64,000 nucleotides of DNA. It comes from Hyalangium versicolor. GTDB taxonomy: Bacteria; Myxococcota; Myxococcia; Myxococcales; Myxococcaceae. Location: NCBI RefSeq assembly GCF_020103695.1, contig NZ_JAHXBF010000033.1, positions 53,255 to 117,254 of the forward strand, given 5' to 3'. Positions 24,771-34,191 of this stretch are shown here, piece by piece; within the stretch, counting starts at the first letter, position 1; the number at the start of each line of letters is the position of its first letter. The translations under genes were made by a program, and so were the position numbers. The notes under the pieces were generated by a model. It was not told the DNA's origin, did no database searches, and was given only the letters and a program-made list of their open reading frames with translations.

Positions 24771-25619
24771 GTGAGATTGCGCAAGGGGAAGCTGATCCCC
24801 CGAGAGGATGGCAAGCGCATCGAGGAGTTCATTGGAGCGGCCAGCACGGGGAGCGGCTCGGTGTCCGTGGCGCGGATGCTGGCGCCGCCCGGCTGGTCCG
24901 AGCCCGCGCAGAAGCCCGAGTTCGACGAGGCGGTGCTGGTCCTGCGTGGTGAACTGACGCTGGTCATCGACGGCAAGCGCGAGCGCATCGGTCCGGGCGA
25001 GGTGGGGTGGGTGACCAAGGGCCGGCGCGTCACGTACCGCAACGACGGGCAGGGGGCATGTGACTACTGGTCCATCTGCGCGCCGGCGTTCCGGCCGGAG
25101 CTGGCCCATGTGGAGGCTCCCGAGAAGGAGGCTCCTGCGGCCAATGAGGTCACCGTGCAGGTGGCGCATGCCCAGGGCGAGGCGTTTGCCCGGCCGCTCG
25201 CGTCACTGGGGCGCACATACCTGGAGCGGTTGGAACTGCATGGGTGCGAGCTGTCCCTCTCGCTGGTGGGGGACCGGGCCATCCGCCGGCTCAACCGGAC
25301 GTGGCGCAAGAAGGACAAGGCCACGGACGTGCTGAGCTTCCCGGCGGGAGACCTGCCGCGCGGCACGCCGGGGCCGAGGCAGCTCGGGGACGTGGTCATC
25401 TCGCTGGATACGGCGAAGCGGCAGGCCAAGGAGTACGGCCGGACGCTGGAGGCCGAGATGTCCCGCTACCTGGCGCACGGCATCCTCCACTTGTTGGGGC
25501 ATGACCACGAGAAGCCCTCGGAGGCCCGGAAGATGGCTGCCTTGGAGGAGAAGCTGCTCGGGGAGGGCGGGATGGTGGCGGACGCGGTGCGGGCGGGGCG
25601 TGCTCGGCGGCTTGTCTGA
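24771..25619 (+). CDS. ybeY: cupin domain fused to rRNA maturation endoribonuclease YbeY
   Basis: A 282-residue fusion. Residues about 1-110 are a cupin-type barrel: FDEAVLVLRGELTLVIDGKRERIGPGEVGWV. The usual cupin metal ligands are missing: no HxH in motif 1, and the motif 2 His is Arg in KGRRVTYRN, so it probably does not bind metal. Residues about 125-282 are YbeY: NRTWRKKDKATDVLSFPAGD and AHGILHLLGHDHEK, an intact H-x3-H-x5-H zinc site. YbeY processes 16S rRNA 3' ends and takes part in ribosome quality control. GTG 24771 follows GGAGGAG by 7 nt, so the fusion is translated from one clear start. YbeY alone is usually about 150 residues. Confidence 0.92.
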   Translation: MRLRKGKLIPREDGKRIEEFIGAASTGSGSVSVARMLAPPGWSEPAQKPEFDEAVLVLRGELTLVIDGKRERIGPGEVGWVTKGRRVTYRNDGQGACDYWSICAPAFRPELAHVEAPEKEAPAANEVTVQVAHAQGEAFARPLASLGRTYLERLELHGCELSLSLVGDRAIRRLNRTWRKKDKATDVLSFPAGDLPRGTPGPRQLGDVVISLDTAKRQAKEYGRTLEAEMSRYLAHGILHLLGHDHEKPSEARKMAALEEKLLGEGGMVADAVRAGRARRLV

Positions 25620-25695
25620 CACTCGGCCGAAGCTCTTCGTTGTGTCGCGCGGTGTGCGTGATAGGTAGTCGGGCTTCTAGCGTGTTGGACGGAAC

Positions 25696-27012
25696 ATGCC
25701 CCGCTCTGCGCCATTGATTGCCTGCCTGCTCGGCCTGCTGCTCGTTGCGGCTCCAGCCCTTGCGGCCTCTCCGCCTCCCTGGGGGACCGGGGAGAGCCAT
25801 GGCGAGGATCTGGTGATCTCCCTGGTGACGTTCAGCCCGGGTGATGACGTGGCCTCGTGGTGGGGGCACGGCTCGCTCGTGGTGGAGGATCGCCGGCTGG
25901 GCTCCGCGCGCCTCTACAACTACGGGATGTTCTCCTTCGACTCGACGATGCTCGGACGCTACGCGATGGGGCGGCTCGAGTTCTGGGTGGCCGAGGCGAG
26001 CCCCACGCGGACCTACCGCTTCTACGAGTCGCAGGACCGCGATGTGCGCATCCAGGAGCTGAACCTCACGCCGGAGCAGCGCGTGGAGATCGGCCGCCTG
26101 CTGGCGACCAACGTCCTGCCGGAGAACCGGGACTATCTCTACCACCACTACAACGACAACTGCGTCACCCGGCTCCGGGACATGATCGACCGGGCGCTGG
26201 GAGGGCAGCTCAAGCAGGCCGACACCGCTCCCGCGCGCATGACGCTGCGCGAGCACACGCGGCGGTATACGGCCGTGAGCCCGCCGATGAGCGTGCTGCT
26301 CGACTTCCTGATGAACGACGAGATCGACCAGCCCATCACCCGCTGGCAGGAAGCCTTCCTCCCGGATGAGCTGGAGCGTCAGGTGGCGGCGCTGCAGGTG
26401 AAGCAGCCGGACGGGCAGATGGCGCCGCTCGTCGCGAAGCAGGTGAACTTCTTCAAGTCGTCGGACCGGAAGCCGGTTCCCGAGGAGCCGCCGAGCTACG
26501 GGCCGTGGATGCTCCTGATGGGGCTGGCGGTGGGTGGCAGCGCGGTGGTGCTTGCGCACTGGGGGCGGCGCGGAGGTCGGCTGCCTCGGGTGCTGCTGGG
26601 CCTGGAGCACGTGGTGCTGGGACTCGTGCTGGGGCTTCCGGGCACGGCGCTCTTCATCATGTGGCAGTTCACGGACCACACGGTGACGTACCGCAACGAG
26701 AACCTGTTCCTGGCCAACCCGCTGACGTTGCTGGCGCTGCCGCTGGGCTTCGGGCTGATGTTCGGCTCGGTGCGGGCGCGCAGGTGGCTGCGCGAGCTGT
26801 GGCGGTACCTGGCGGCCCTGGCCGTGCTGGGGCTGGCGCTGAAGGTGCTCCCGAAGTTCGATCAGGACAACTGGCGGCTCATCGCGCTCATCCTGCCGAT
26901 CCTGCTGGGCTTCTCGGGCGCGTTCGAGCTGGAGAAGTTGCTGGCGCTGGTTGCGTCCGGCAAGGGCGATTCGCAGCGTCAGCCCGTTCCCTCTACCCCC
27001 AAGACTCCCTAA
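25696..27012 (+). CDS. DUF4105/Lnb-like membrane protein
   Basis: A 438-residue protein. Signal peptide (about 1-24), an extracytoplasmic DUF4105 domain (about 30-260), and about five membrane helices (about 270-425). DUF4105 is the N-terminal domain of Lnb, a lipoprotein N-acyltransferase described in Bacteroidota; the candidate catalytic residues are His58 (SWWGHGSLVV) and Cys156 (HYNDNCVTRLRD). Related DUF4105 proteins without tested activity are common, so the enzymatic role here is an inference. The gene stands 76 bases after cupin-ybeY and 32 before prfB. Many lipoproteins are encoded in this window, so a lipoprotein-modifying enzyme would fit. Confidence 0.8.
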   Translation: MPRSAPLIACLLGLLLVAAPALAASPPPWGTGESHGEDLVISLVTFSPGDDVASWWGHGSLVVEDRRLGSARLYNYGMFSFDSTMLGRYAMGRLEFWVAEASPTRTYRFYESQDRDVRIQELNLTPEQRVEIGRLLATNVLPENRDYLYHHYNDNCVTRLRDMIDRALGGQLKQADTAPARMTLREHTRRYTAVSPPMSVLLDFLMNDEIDQPITRWQEAFLPDELERQVAALQVKQPDGQMAPLVAKQVNFFKSSDRKPVPEEPPSYGPWMLLMGLAVGGSAVVLAHWGRRGGRLPRVLLGLEHVVLGLVLGLPGTALFIMWQFTDHTVTYRNENLFLANPLTLLALPLGFGLMFGSVRARRWLRELWRYLAALAVLGLALKVLPKFDQDNWRLIALILPILLGFSGAFELEKLLALVASGKGDSQRQPVPSTPKTP

Positions 27013-27044
27013 CGCGCGCACCGCGCGCCAACGAGGACCGAGAC

Positions 27045-28167
27045 ATGGCGAACGATACGATGGAGAAGATTGGTGGACTTCGCGAGCGCCTGCTGGCGCT
27101 CCGGGGGCATCTTTGACCTCGACCGCAAGAGGTCTCGCATTGCGCTGATCGAGCGTGATTCCACGCAGCCCAACTTCTGGGACGACAACACCAAGGCGCA
27201 GGCGCTGCTGAAGGAGAAGTCCACGCTCGAGGCGAGTGTGGGCGCCTTCGACAAGACGCTCCGAGGCCTGGACGACGCCCAGACGCTGCTGGAGCTGGCC
27301 AAGGAGATGAACGACGAGGCCAGCGCCCAGGAGGCGGAGGGCTCGCTGCCCTCGCTGGAGGCGGAGGTCGCGAAGCTGGAGCTGGCTCGGATGCTCTCGG
27401 GCGAGTTCGACCACAACCACTGCTTCATGGACATCAACGCGGGGGCGGGCGGCACGGACAGCATGGACTGGGCCGCGATGCTGATGCGCATGTACACGCG
27501 CTTCTGCGAGCAGCGTGGCTGGGAAGTGGAAGTCACCGACATGGTCGCGGGCGAGGAGGCGGGCTTCAAGAACGTCTCGCTGCACATCAGGGGCGAGAAC
27601 GCCTACGGCTATATGAAGGCCGAGGTGGGTGTGCACCGGCTGGTGCGCATCAGCCCGTTCGACGCGAACGCGCGGAGGCAGACGGCGTTTGCCTCGGTGG
27701 ATGTGCACCCGGAGGTGGATGACTCGATCAAGATCGACATCCCCGAGAAGGACTACGAGCTGAAGTTCATCCGCGGTGGTGGCGCGGGTGGCCAGAAGGT
27801 GAACAAGACGTCGTCCACGGCGCAGTTGCGCCACCTGCCCACGGGCATCCTGATCACCTGCCAGACGGAGCGCTCTCAGTCGGCCAACAAGGACATGGCG
27901 TTCAAGATCCTTCGCGGGCGCCTGTACGAGTTGGAGCTCAAGAAGCGCGAGGCCGAGCGGGACGCGGCGGAGGCGCAGAAGAAGGACATCTCCTTCGGCT
28001 CGCAGATCCGCAGCTACGTGCTGGCGCCGTACCGCATGGTGAAGGACCTGCGCACGGGCGTGGAGACGGGCAACGTGGACGCGGTGCTGGACGGGTCGCT
28101 GGACGACTTCATCACCGCGCAGTTGCTGGGGGTGAAGAACCCCAACCGCAACGCCTCCGTGGACTGA
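27045..28167 (+). CDS. prfB: peptide chain release factor 2 with programmed +1 frameshift
   Basis: RF2 recognises UAA and UGA and releases the peptide. Frame 0 starts at ATG 27045 and reads 23 codons to a TGA at 27114-27116. The site CTT TGA C (27111-27117), with GGGGG just upstream, matches the classical RF2 +1 frameshift signal. After slippage on CTT, reading continues from GAC 27115 to 28167. The full product is about 373 residues. Seen in the shifted frame: codon-recognition tripeptide SPF in VRISPFDANARRQTAF and the catalytic GGQ in RGGGAGGQKVNKTSS. Frameshifting makes RF2 levels self-limiting: low RF2 favours the shift. A simple ORF call would miss the true N-terminus. Confidence 0.96.
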
Positions 28168-28179
28168 ATTTAGTTTAGG

Positions 28180-28209
28180 ATGCCCCTCAGCTCTTTAGGG
28201 GAGGGGCAT
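28180..28209 (+). promoter_or_regulatory. hairpin covering the RBS and start of the following lipoprotein
   Basis: ATGCCCCTC (28180-28188) is the exact reverse complement of GAGGGGCAT (28201-28209). The stem would sequester the Shine-Dalgarno GGGGAGGGG and the AT of the ATG at 28208. It also lies 12 bases after prfB, so it might serve as a terminator, though there is no T-tract. Confidence 0.5.
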
Positions 28210-28867
28210 GCTCAAGAGGTTGTGCTGGACTGGATTTCTGTGGCTGCTGGGCGGGCTGCTGGGATGCGCGACGCCCAACCCGAACGTGCGAGTGCGCCGG
28301 TTGCCGGAAGGACAGCTCGAGGTGGATGGGCCGCTGGCGGGGCCGTTCGAGACGCTGGGGCAACTGGCTGCTGAGGCGTGTGAACTCATGATGAATCAGC
28401 CCGGTGCTTCCAATCGTGCTTACGGATTTGAGTACTGCGCGCTCCACTACTACTCAGTTTCGGGGGGAGGATACTTCCTCAGCTACCTCTCCAACATCGG
28501 AGGGGACAAAGCAGGTGGTACGAAATACTGCGAGATGCCCCGAGCGCTGAGGGACCCGATGCACGGAGATGCGGTGCTGCTCGGCGGTGACCATACGCAT
28601 CCATATCCTCAAGGGTTCTCGAAGAGAGATACAAGTAGCAAGGCGCACTGGAATCCCGTGAGGTTCGTTGATCCGGTAACTCACCAGCTCAGGGAACGCC
28701 AGCTCATGGTGTTCTTTCGCGACAGAAGGGGCACGTGCAAAGCCTATAACTATAACAACGCAACGCGGGTTGTTACAGCGTTGCGAGACGGCCAGTGGGT
28801 ATCCATTGGACAGGCGGACGATGACGGAGATATCAAGCTGTTCGAAGGGATGGAATGGCTTGAGTGA
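28208..28867 (+). CDS. lipoprotein with JAMM-like HxHP motif
   Basis: A 219-residue lipoprotein; signal peptide ends GGLLGC (lipobox LLGC). The middle has GGDHTHPYPQGFSKRD, which gives His129-x-His131-Pro, Ser138 and Asp141. This resembles a JAMM/JAB metalloprotease-type motif (HxHP-x5-SxxD, one residue shorter than canonical HxHx7SxxD), as in DUF4329/JAB-like toxin-related domains. Several Cys residues are present (FEYCALHYY, TKYCEMP, TCKAYN). GC content and codon use drop in this gene and the next relative to prfB, suggesting acquisition. The RBS is inside a hairpin. Its partner may be the lipoprotein at 28911. Enzymatic activity is not established. Confidence 0.72.
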   Translation: MLKRLCWTGFLWLLGGLLGCATPNPNVRVRRLPEGQLEVDGPLAGPFETLGQLAAEACELMMNQPGASNRAYGFEYCALHYYSVSGGGYFLSYLSNIGGDKAGGTKYCEMPRALRDPMHGDAVLLGGDHTHPYPQGFSKRDTSSKAHWNPVRFVDPVTHQLRERQLMVFFRDRRGTCKAYNYNNATRVVTALRDGQWVSIGQADDDGDIKLFEGMEWLE

Positions 28868-28910
28868 GGCCCTCGGGCGGACCGAAAATGGTTCAAGCGA
28901 GCAACAGAAA

Positions 28911-29333
28911 ATGAAGAGACACTATCTCCTTCTGTTTTTCTGCTCTGCGGTGCTACCCGGATGCTCGTACTTTGGCTATTACAAGTATGAGAAGGCGCTG
29001 AGAGCCCCTGCTGGGGCGAGCGAGAAGATACAATTCCCTCATTCATACGAGGACGGCATCCATACAGATGGCCGTATGTCACGGGCGCTCGCAGTAGCGA
29101 TGAGTGATTTTCTGCCGCCTGGAACGACACGAAGCGGGGACAATCAGCGTGTCGCCTGGTGCCTGTCTCGGTGGGACACTTACGACATCTTCATGCAGCG
29201 TGTTAGCGATGATCTGTTCTTCATCAACTTCTCCCCCATCCTCTCCCGGTGTGGTCTCGATGACTCCCTTATCCCGGACGCTGGAACGGAGTATGCGGTT
29301 GATGGGCAGGGCCGCATCATTGATGTCCACTGA
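28911..29333 (+). CDS. small lipoprotein of unknown function
   Basis: A 140-residue protein; the signal peptide begins at ATG 28911 (MKRHYLLLFFCSAVLPGC) with lipobox LPGC. The rest is hydrophilic, with two further cysteines and an acidic C-terminus containing DAGTEYAVDGQGRI. Codon use is unusually AT-rich for this window, like the gene at 28208. There is no clear ribosome-binding site. It follows the JAMM-like lipoprotein by 43 bases in the same direction, so the two may form a pair. I do not recognise a family. Confidence 0.65.
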   Translation: MKRHYLLLFFCSAVLPGCSYFGYYKYEKALRAPAGASEKIQFPHSYEDGIHTDGRMSRALAVAMSDFLPPGTTRSGDNQRVAWCLSRWDTYDIFMQRVSDDLFFINFSPILSRCGLDDSLIPDAGTEYAVDGQGRIIDVH

Positions 29334-29416
29334 TACTCGCGGCTGCTGCGCCATGGTGGCTTGTCGAGGCATAGCACGCTTGAGCGCCGTAAGGACCGAG
29401 CGCTGAAGTGAAAGCT

Positions 29417-29890
29417 TCAGTCTCGCTGTGGGTAGCACAGCGAGCGTTGGTCATCTGGCTGGAAGACGCATAGCTCGCTGGGGTCACAACTGTCCGCCTT
29501 GTCGGCGTCACAGAGTCGCCGACAGCTACTTGCGAAGCAGATGGAGCCCTCCGCACACGAGGGATGGGCTTCATCGCATGGCTGGACGCACTCCATCGCG
29601 ATCCGTTCCTCTCCAGGCGCATAGGAGAACGTGCACTCCTGCCCGGATGGGCATGGAGACTGCTGGCAGTTTGCTTCCTTTACGTTCATGCATGCCGAGA
29701 TGCGCTCTCGGAAGTGAACGCACTGTTTCTCAGGTGGGCAATCTCCCGGCGTACAGGAGGGGAGGCACGACGGACCATTGAGGCCCTCCGCACAGAAGGA
29801 GCCGTGGGGGCAACTTTGAGGATCGTCGAGTCGGCAGGGCCGTCCGCACCATCCGGTGCAGATGAGGCCGCGTTGACAGGCGTCTTCCTT
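29417..29890 (-). pseudogene. 5'-truncated cysteine-rich protein gene
   Basis: One open frame from the stop codon at 29891-29893 down to 29417 encodes a very Cys-rich protein of about 157 codons, with spaced motifs such as CTGWCGRPC, SCPHGSFC, CPPEKQC, CPSGQEC and SCAEGSIC. The first ATG is at 29689, in the middle of the repeat pattern, and no usable ATG or GTG lies upstream before the in-frame stop. The 5' end with its signal peptide is therefore missing, probably lost where the mobile-element remnant begins near 29900. Related Cys-rich secreted proteins are common in myxobacteria. Confidence 0.6.
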
Positions 29891-29893
29891 TTA

Positions 29894-30623
29894 TGGGCAG
29901 CCCGCCGCCCTGCCTATACACTACCTCTGTACCCGAGCAGGGAACCTGTCAGGTAGGCAGGATTTGCAGGCTGGGGCCCGGCCCCGCACCACCGGCTTGC
30001 CCTCATGCAGCGAGCGCGGCGCCGTGGAACACCTGCACCACCAGCGGCACAGGCTGGGGCGAGGGCAGCGCGTAACCCGACAGCGCCGAGGCGCTCCTGT
30101 GGGCCACCTGACGCACGGGGCCCTGTGCCACCCGCCCCCTCATGCTCTGCCACAGCCGCCCCTCCACGACCGCTTGGCACCAGTGCTTGAGCGTCCGCCA
30201 CCGGCCGCTGGAGCTTGCTCCCACCACCTGCCAGGGGCTCACTCGCTGGCGCGTCTGCCACGGCGACAGTAGCAACAGCCCGAACAGCGCCAGGGCCAGC
30301 GCGATCACCGATGCCGAGTACAACCTCTTGTGCAGCACCCCCGCTGGCACCACCGTCACCACCGCCTCGCACCGGATGCATCGCTAGCGCCTGACTCGAA
30401 GCAGGTGCACCTGGGGGGCGGCTCCCACACTCAACGGCCCCCATACCTGGCGCTCCCGAGTGCCGTGCCCTTGCAGCACCACCCGCCCTCCTATTGGGCA
30501 ACTGGCCGCGCCGCAGCATGGGCAGTGCTTGGGGCGCACCTGCTCCACGCTCGGTGGCTTCTCAGCCCGGAGCTTGACGTCGATGGCGCTTCGGACGATT
30601 CCTTGGCTGCTCCGCTCTTTCAC
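29894..30623 (-). mobile_element. remnant of a mobile element
   Basis: The segment holds the amber-interrupted zinc-ribbon ORF (30003-30623) and, overlapping its stop by ATGA, the first codons of a second ORF (29914-30006) that ends after about 30 codons. It abuts the truncated Cys-rich gene. No terminal inverted repeats or target duplications were identified, so the boundaries are approximate. Assignment to a transposon is from my recollection of similar two-ORF units in myxobacterial genomes. Confidence 0.4.
30003..30623 (-). pseudogene. zinc-ribbon, transposase-associated ORF with in-frame amber stop
   Basis: Two same-frame halves: 30384-30623 (GTG start, KHCPCCGAAS zinc knuckle, ending in LLRVRR) and 30003-30383 (RCIRCEAVVTVVPAGVL onward). 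They are separated only by TAG at 30384-30386, 0 bp out of frame. At this place the related sequences I recall have Tyr before RC..C, so the change looks like a Tyr-to-amber point mutation. The pair CPCC...CIRC would form one zinc ribbon, followed by a helical HTH-like region (SPWQVVGASSSGRWRTLKHW). Decayed gene, or a nonsense-suppressed one if amber suppression existed. Confidence 0.55.
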
Positions 30624-30738
30624 TCTCGATTCCTGCGGAGCCCCGCTCTGGAGCGTGCTGCATTCACGCTCCAGAGCACTTTCTCCGCTGGGTGTGGCGG
30701 TGGGCGCCCAGCGCCCCGTGCTCCGGCCCCTGCCTACC

Positions 30739-31080
30739 TCAACCAGCGCGCACGGCCAGGATCCGGCTCGCTGCAGGGATGCAACTCATCTGCAAGAACG
30801 CTACCCGGCAAACAGCCGGATCCTTTGACGGCCCGGATCCCCCAACCATTGTGCTCGGTAACACCAGAGGAGGATCGCAGTCTGCTCGCTTCCGACACGA
30901 GCGCTCAAAGGTCGGCAATTTTCGCTTCTCGTCCTTCGTGAGGATCGGGCTGACGGGTCTGCCGTTGACGGTGGAGACGGCTGCCGGTGGGTCAACGATC
31001 GCACTTCGGAGGAGGATGAGTGGAAGTGGCAGCAGGAGACCTGCGGCGATGGGGAGAAGCCTTCGCCAGCTCAGCCGCAT
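30739..31080 (-). CDS. small membrane-anchored Cys-containing protein, 3' end doubtful
   Basis: Reads MRLSWRRLLPIAAGLLLPLP, a signal or membrane anchor, then a Pro/Val-rich stretch and RSCRKRADCDPPL, a motif seen in small myxobacterial Cys-rich exported proteins. After residue about 75 the frame reads less like the expected Cys-rich pattern, and another frame (30801-31004) carries LLWCYRAQWLG, so an indel may have changed the C-terminus. The ATG at 31080 overlaps the stop of the upstream gene by 10 bases, suggesting translational coupling. Function unknown. Confidence 0.45.
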   Translation of the reverse strand: MRLSWRRLLPIAAGLLLPLPLILLRSAIVDPPAAVSTVNGRPVSPILTKDEKRKLPTFERSCRKRADCDPPLVLPSTMVGGSGPSKDPAVCRVAFLQMSCIPAASRILAVRAG

Positions 31081-31282
31081 GTCCACCGGCACTTCTGAGG
31101 GTCCGGGTCCTTGAGAGGGCAGACCCACTTTGCGGTCTTTCCGTTCGGACACGGCTCTTCAGGCATGTTCTCCCGGGTGTCCCTGGCGACGGCCCGATCA
31201 ATGTTGCCGCCCTTGCCCACTCCTCCCGACAGCCTGCCTGAAGGAGCAGCACCCCCAGCAACATCGCCTTGCGCCAACTCAT
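31071..31282 (-). pseudogene. small lipoprotein gene with apparent frameshift
   Basis: ATG 31282, 8 nt after AAGAAGAG, opens MSWRKAMLLGVLLLQAGC, a convincing lipoprotein signal peptide (lipobox LQAGC). That frame then loses coherence. The -1 frame over the same DNA reads GKGGNIDRAVARDTREN and PCPNGKTAKWVCPLKDPDPQ and ends with KCRWTCG at 31071, which looks like the real C-terminus. The change falls near 31210-31245, in a G-rich tract. Either a one-base indel broke the gene, or it is a sequencing error or recoding. Its end overlaps the start of the next gene (30739-31080). Confidence 0.5.
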
Positions 31283-31478
31283 GAAGGACTCTTCTTGTCG
31301 GCTCCTGACCGGGCGATGCTACCACCGGGACGTTCACTGCCCGGCATGTGGGTCCGCAGCAGGATGAGGCGCTTGGGAACCTGCCGGCCGCCTCGTTGTC
31401 CATGGGGGCAAAGGGCGGCCGGAGCCGATGTAGTAGGCTCGGAGGGGTGCCCGGGGTGACTGGTTACGGAGGCCACAG
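31283..31478. other. intergenic region upstream of the ECF sigma gene
   Basis: A 196-bp divergent gap between the decayed small genes and the sigma factor. GGAAC at 31376-31380 and CGTT at 31394-31397 resemble ECF promoter boxes but are too close together. Nothing else is seen. Confidence 0.35.
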
Positions 31479-32108
31479 GTGCCTTCGAGCGAAATGCTCG
31501 ACATCGGACAGGAGGCATCGGTGAGCGCCGGGGCTCCAGAAGGGCCGAGCGAGCGCGTCCTCCTGTCGCGGCTGCGCCGGGGCGACCCCGAGGCCTTCGA
31601 GCAACTCGTTCGCGAGCACCAGGACCGCGTCTTCGACTTCTGCGTCCGCATGGTGGGCGACCGTGAGGAAGCGCACGATCTCGTCCAGGAGATCTTCGTC
31701 AGCGTCCACCAGAACCTCGGCAGGTTCCGCGAGGACTCGAAGCTTTCCACCTGGATCTTCCGCATCAGCAAGAACCAGTGCATCAACCGCCTCAAGTACC
31801 TGAAGCGCCGAGGCCGGGGCCGCTCGGATGAGTACGAGGAGGTGGGAGAAGATGCGCTCTCGGGGGCACTGGGAGCCCCACCCACTCCGGATGTGGCGCT
31901 GGAGTCGGCACGGGAGCGGGCGAGGGTGCAGTGGGCGATCTCCCAACTCGAACCGGACGCGCGGATGCTGGTGGCGCTGCGAGACATCGAGGGGCTCAGC
32001 TATGAGGAGATCATCGAAATCACGGAGTTACCGGAGGGGACGGTGAAGAGCCGGCTCCACCGGGCGCGGGAGAAGCTGGCGGATCTGTTGGGACGGCTTG
32101 AGGAATGA
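31479..32108 (+). CDS. ECF-type RNA polymerase sigma factor
   Basis: A 209-residue group 4 sigma factor. Region 2 (about 30-100): FEQLVREHQDRVFDFCVRMVG, DLVQEIFVSVHQNLGRF and STWIFRISKNQCINRLKYLKRR. A Gly/Ala/Pro linker with an acidic stretch follows, then region 4 (about 150-205): ARMLVALRDIEGLSYEEII and LPEGTVKSRLHRAREKL, a helix-turn-helix for the -35 box. GTG 31479 follows GGAGG by 6 nt. The zinc-finger anti-sigma gene follows after 25 bases, so the pair should be co-expressed and the sigma held inactive until a signal. The target regulon is not visible in the sequence. Confidence 0.92.
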   Translation: MPSSEMLDIGQEASVSAGAPEGPSERVLLSRLRRGDPEAFEQLVREHQDRVFDFCVRMVGDREEAHDLVQEIFVSVHQNLGRFREDSKLSTWIFRISKNQCINRLKYLKRRGRGRSDEYEEVGEDALSGALGAPPTPDVALESARERARVQWAISQLEPDARMLVALRDIEGLSYEEIIEITELPEGTVKSRLHRAREKLADLLGRLEE

Positions 32109-32133
32109 GTGGGATTCAGCGGAGACTGACGAC

Positions 32134-32487
32134 GTGGAACCGCAACTGAACCACCGGGAAGCGAGGGCCCTCTTCTTCGCGCTCGCGGACGAGGAACTGC
32201 CAGAGCCGCAGGCGAAGGCGGTCCGCACGCATCTGGACGGCTGCGACGAGTGCCGGGCCGGGTGGGATCGCTACGCGAAGACGGTGCAGCGGGTGCGCAA
32301 GGTGGAGCGCGAGACGGCTCCCCCGATGATGGCCTCGCTGGTGATGAACCGGGTGAAGCGGGAGCGGCGGTTCGGCCTGCGCAAGCTGCACCTGGCCCAC
32401 GTGTACCACCGCTTCCCTGTGGAAATACTCATCCCGTTGCTGCTGGCAGCGGCGGTGGCCGCCTTCCTGGTGATGTCCGCGTCGTAG
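32134..32487 (+). CDS. zinc-finger anti-sigma factor (membrane)
   Basis: A 117-residue protein starting at GTG 32134, with GGAG about 10 nt upstream; earlier TTG 32098 would overlap the sigma gene. The N-terminal zf-HC2 motif is HLDGCDECRAGW, i.e. HxxxCxxC (about 38-45), with an earlier His in NHREARALFFALADEEL. A basic middle follows, then one C-terminal membrane helix (VEILIPLLLAAAVAAFLVM). This is the layout of membrane-bound ZAS anti-sigma factors that bind the upstream ECF sigma. The periplasmic tail is almost absent, so signal sensing may occur through a partner protein or within the membrane. Confidence 0.85.
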   Translation: MEPQLNHREARALFFALADEELPEPQAKAVRTHLDGCDECRAGWDRYAKTVQRVRKVERETAPPMMASLVMNRVKRERRFGLRKLHLAHVYHRFPVEILIPLLLAAAVAAFLVMSAS

Positions 32488-32625
32488 GAGCGCCCCGAGC
32501 CCGAAACCCTCCTTCCCGGGTAGGTCGGGCAACCTCCGACGACACCCTCAGGACACGAGCGCACAGGATGCGTTGCGTCTCGGGGTGGGCTTGGCTACGG
32601 TGCCGCGCCCTTGGAAGGGCGCGTC

Positions 32626-34179
<1,554 letters not shown>

Positions 34180-34191
34180 CCAAGGGTCCTC

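Noticed and set aside
31376..31397. ECF autoregulatory promoter before the sigma gene (GGAAC and CGTT)
   Set aside because: The spacing of about 13 nt is too short for an ECF promoter.
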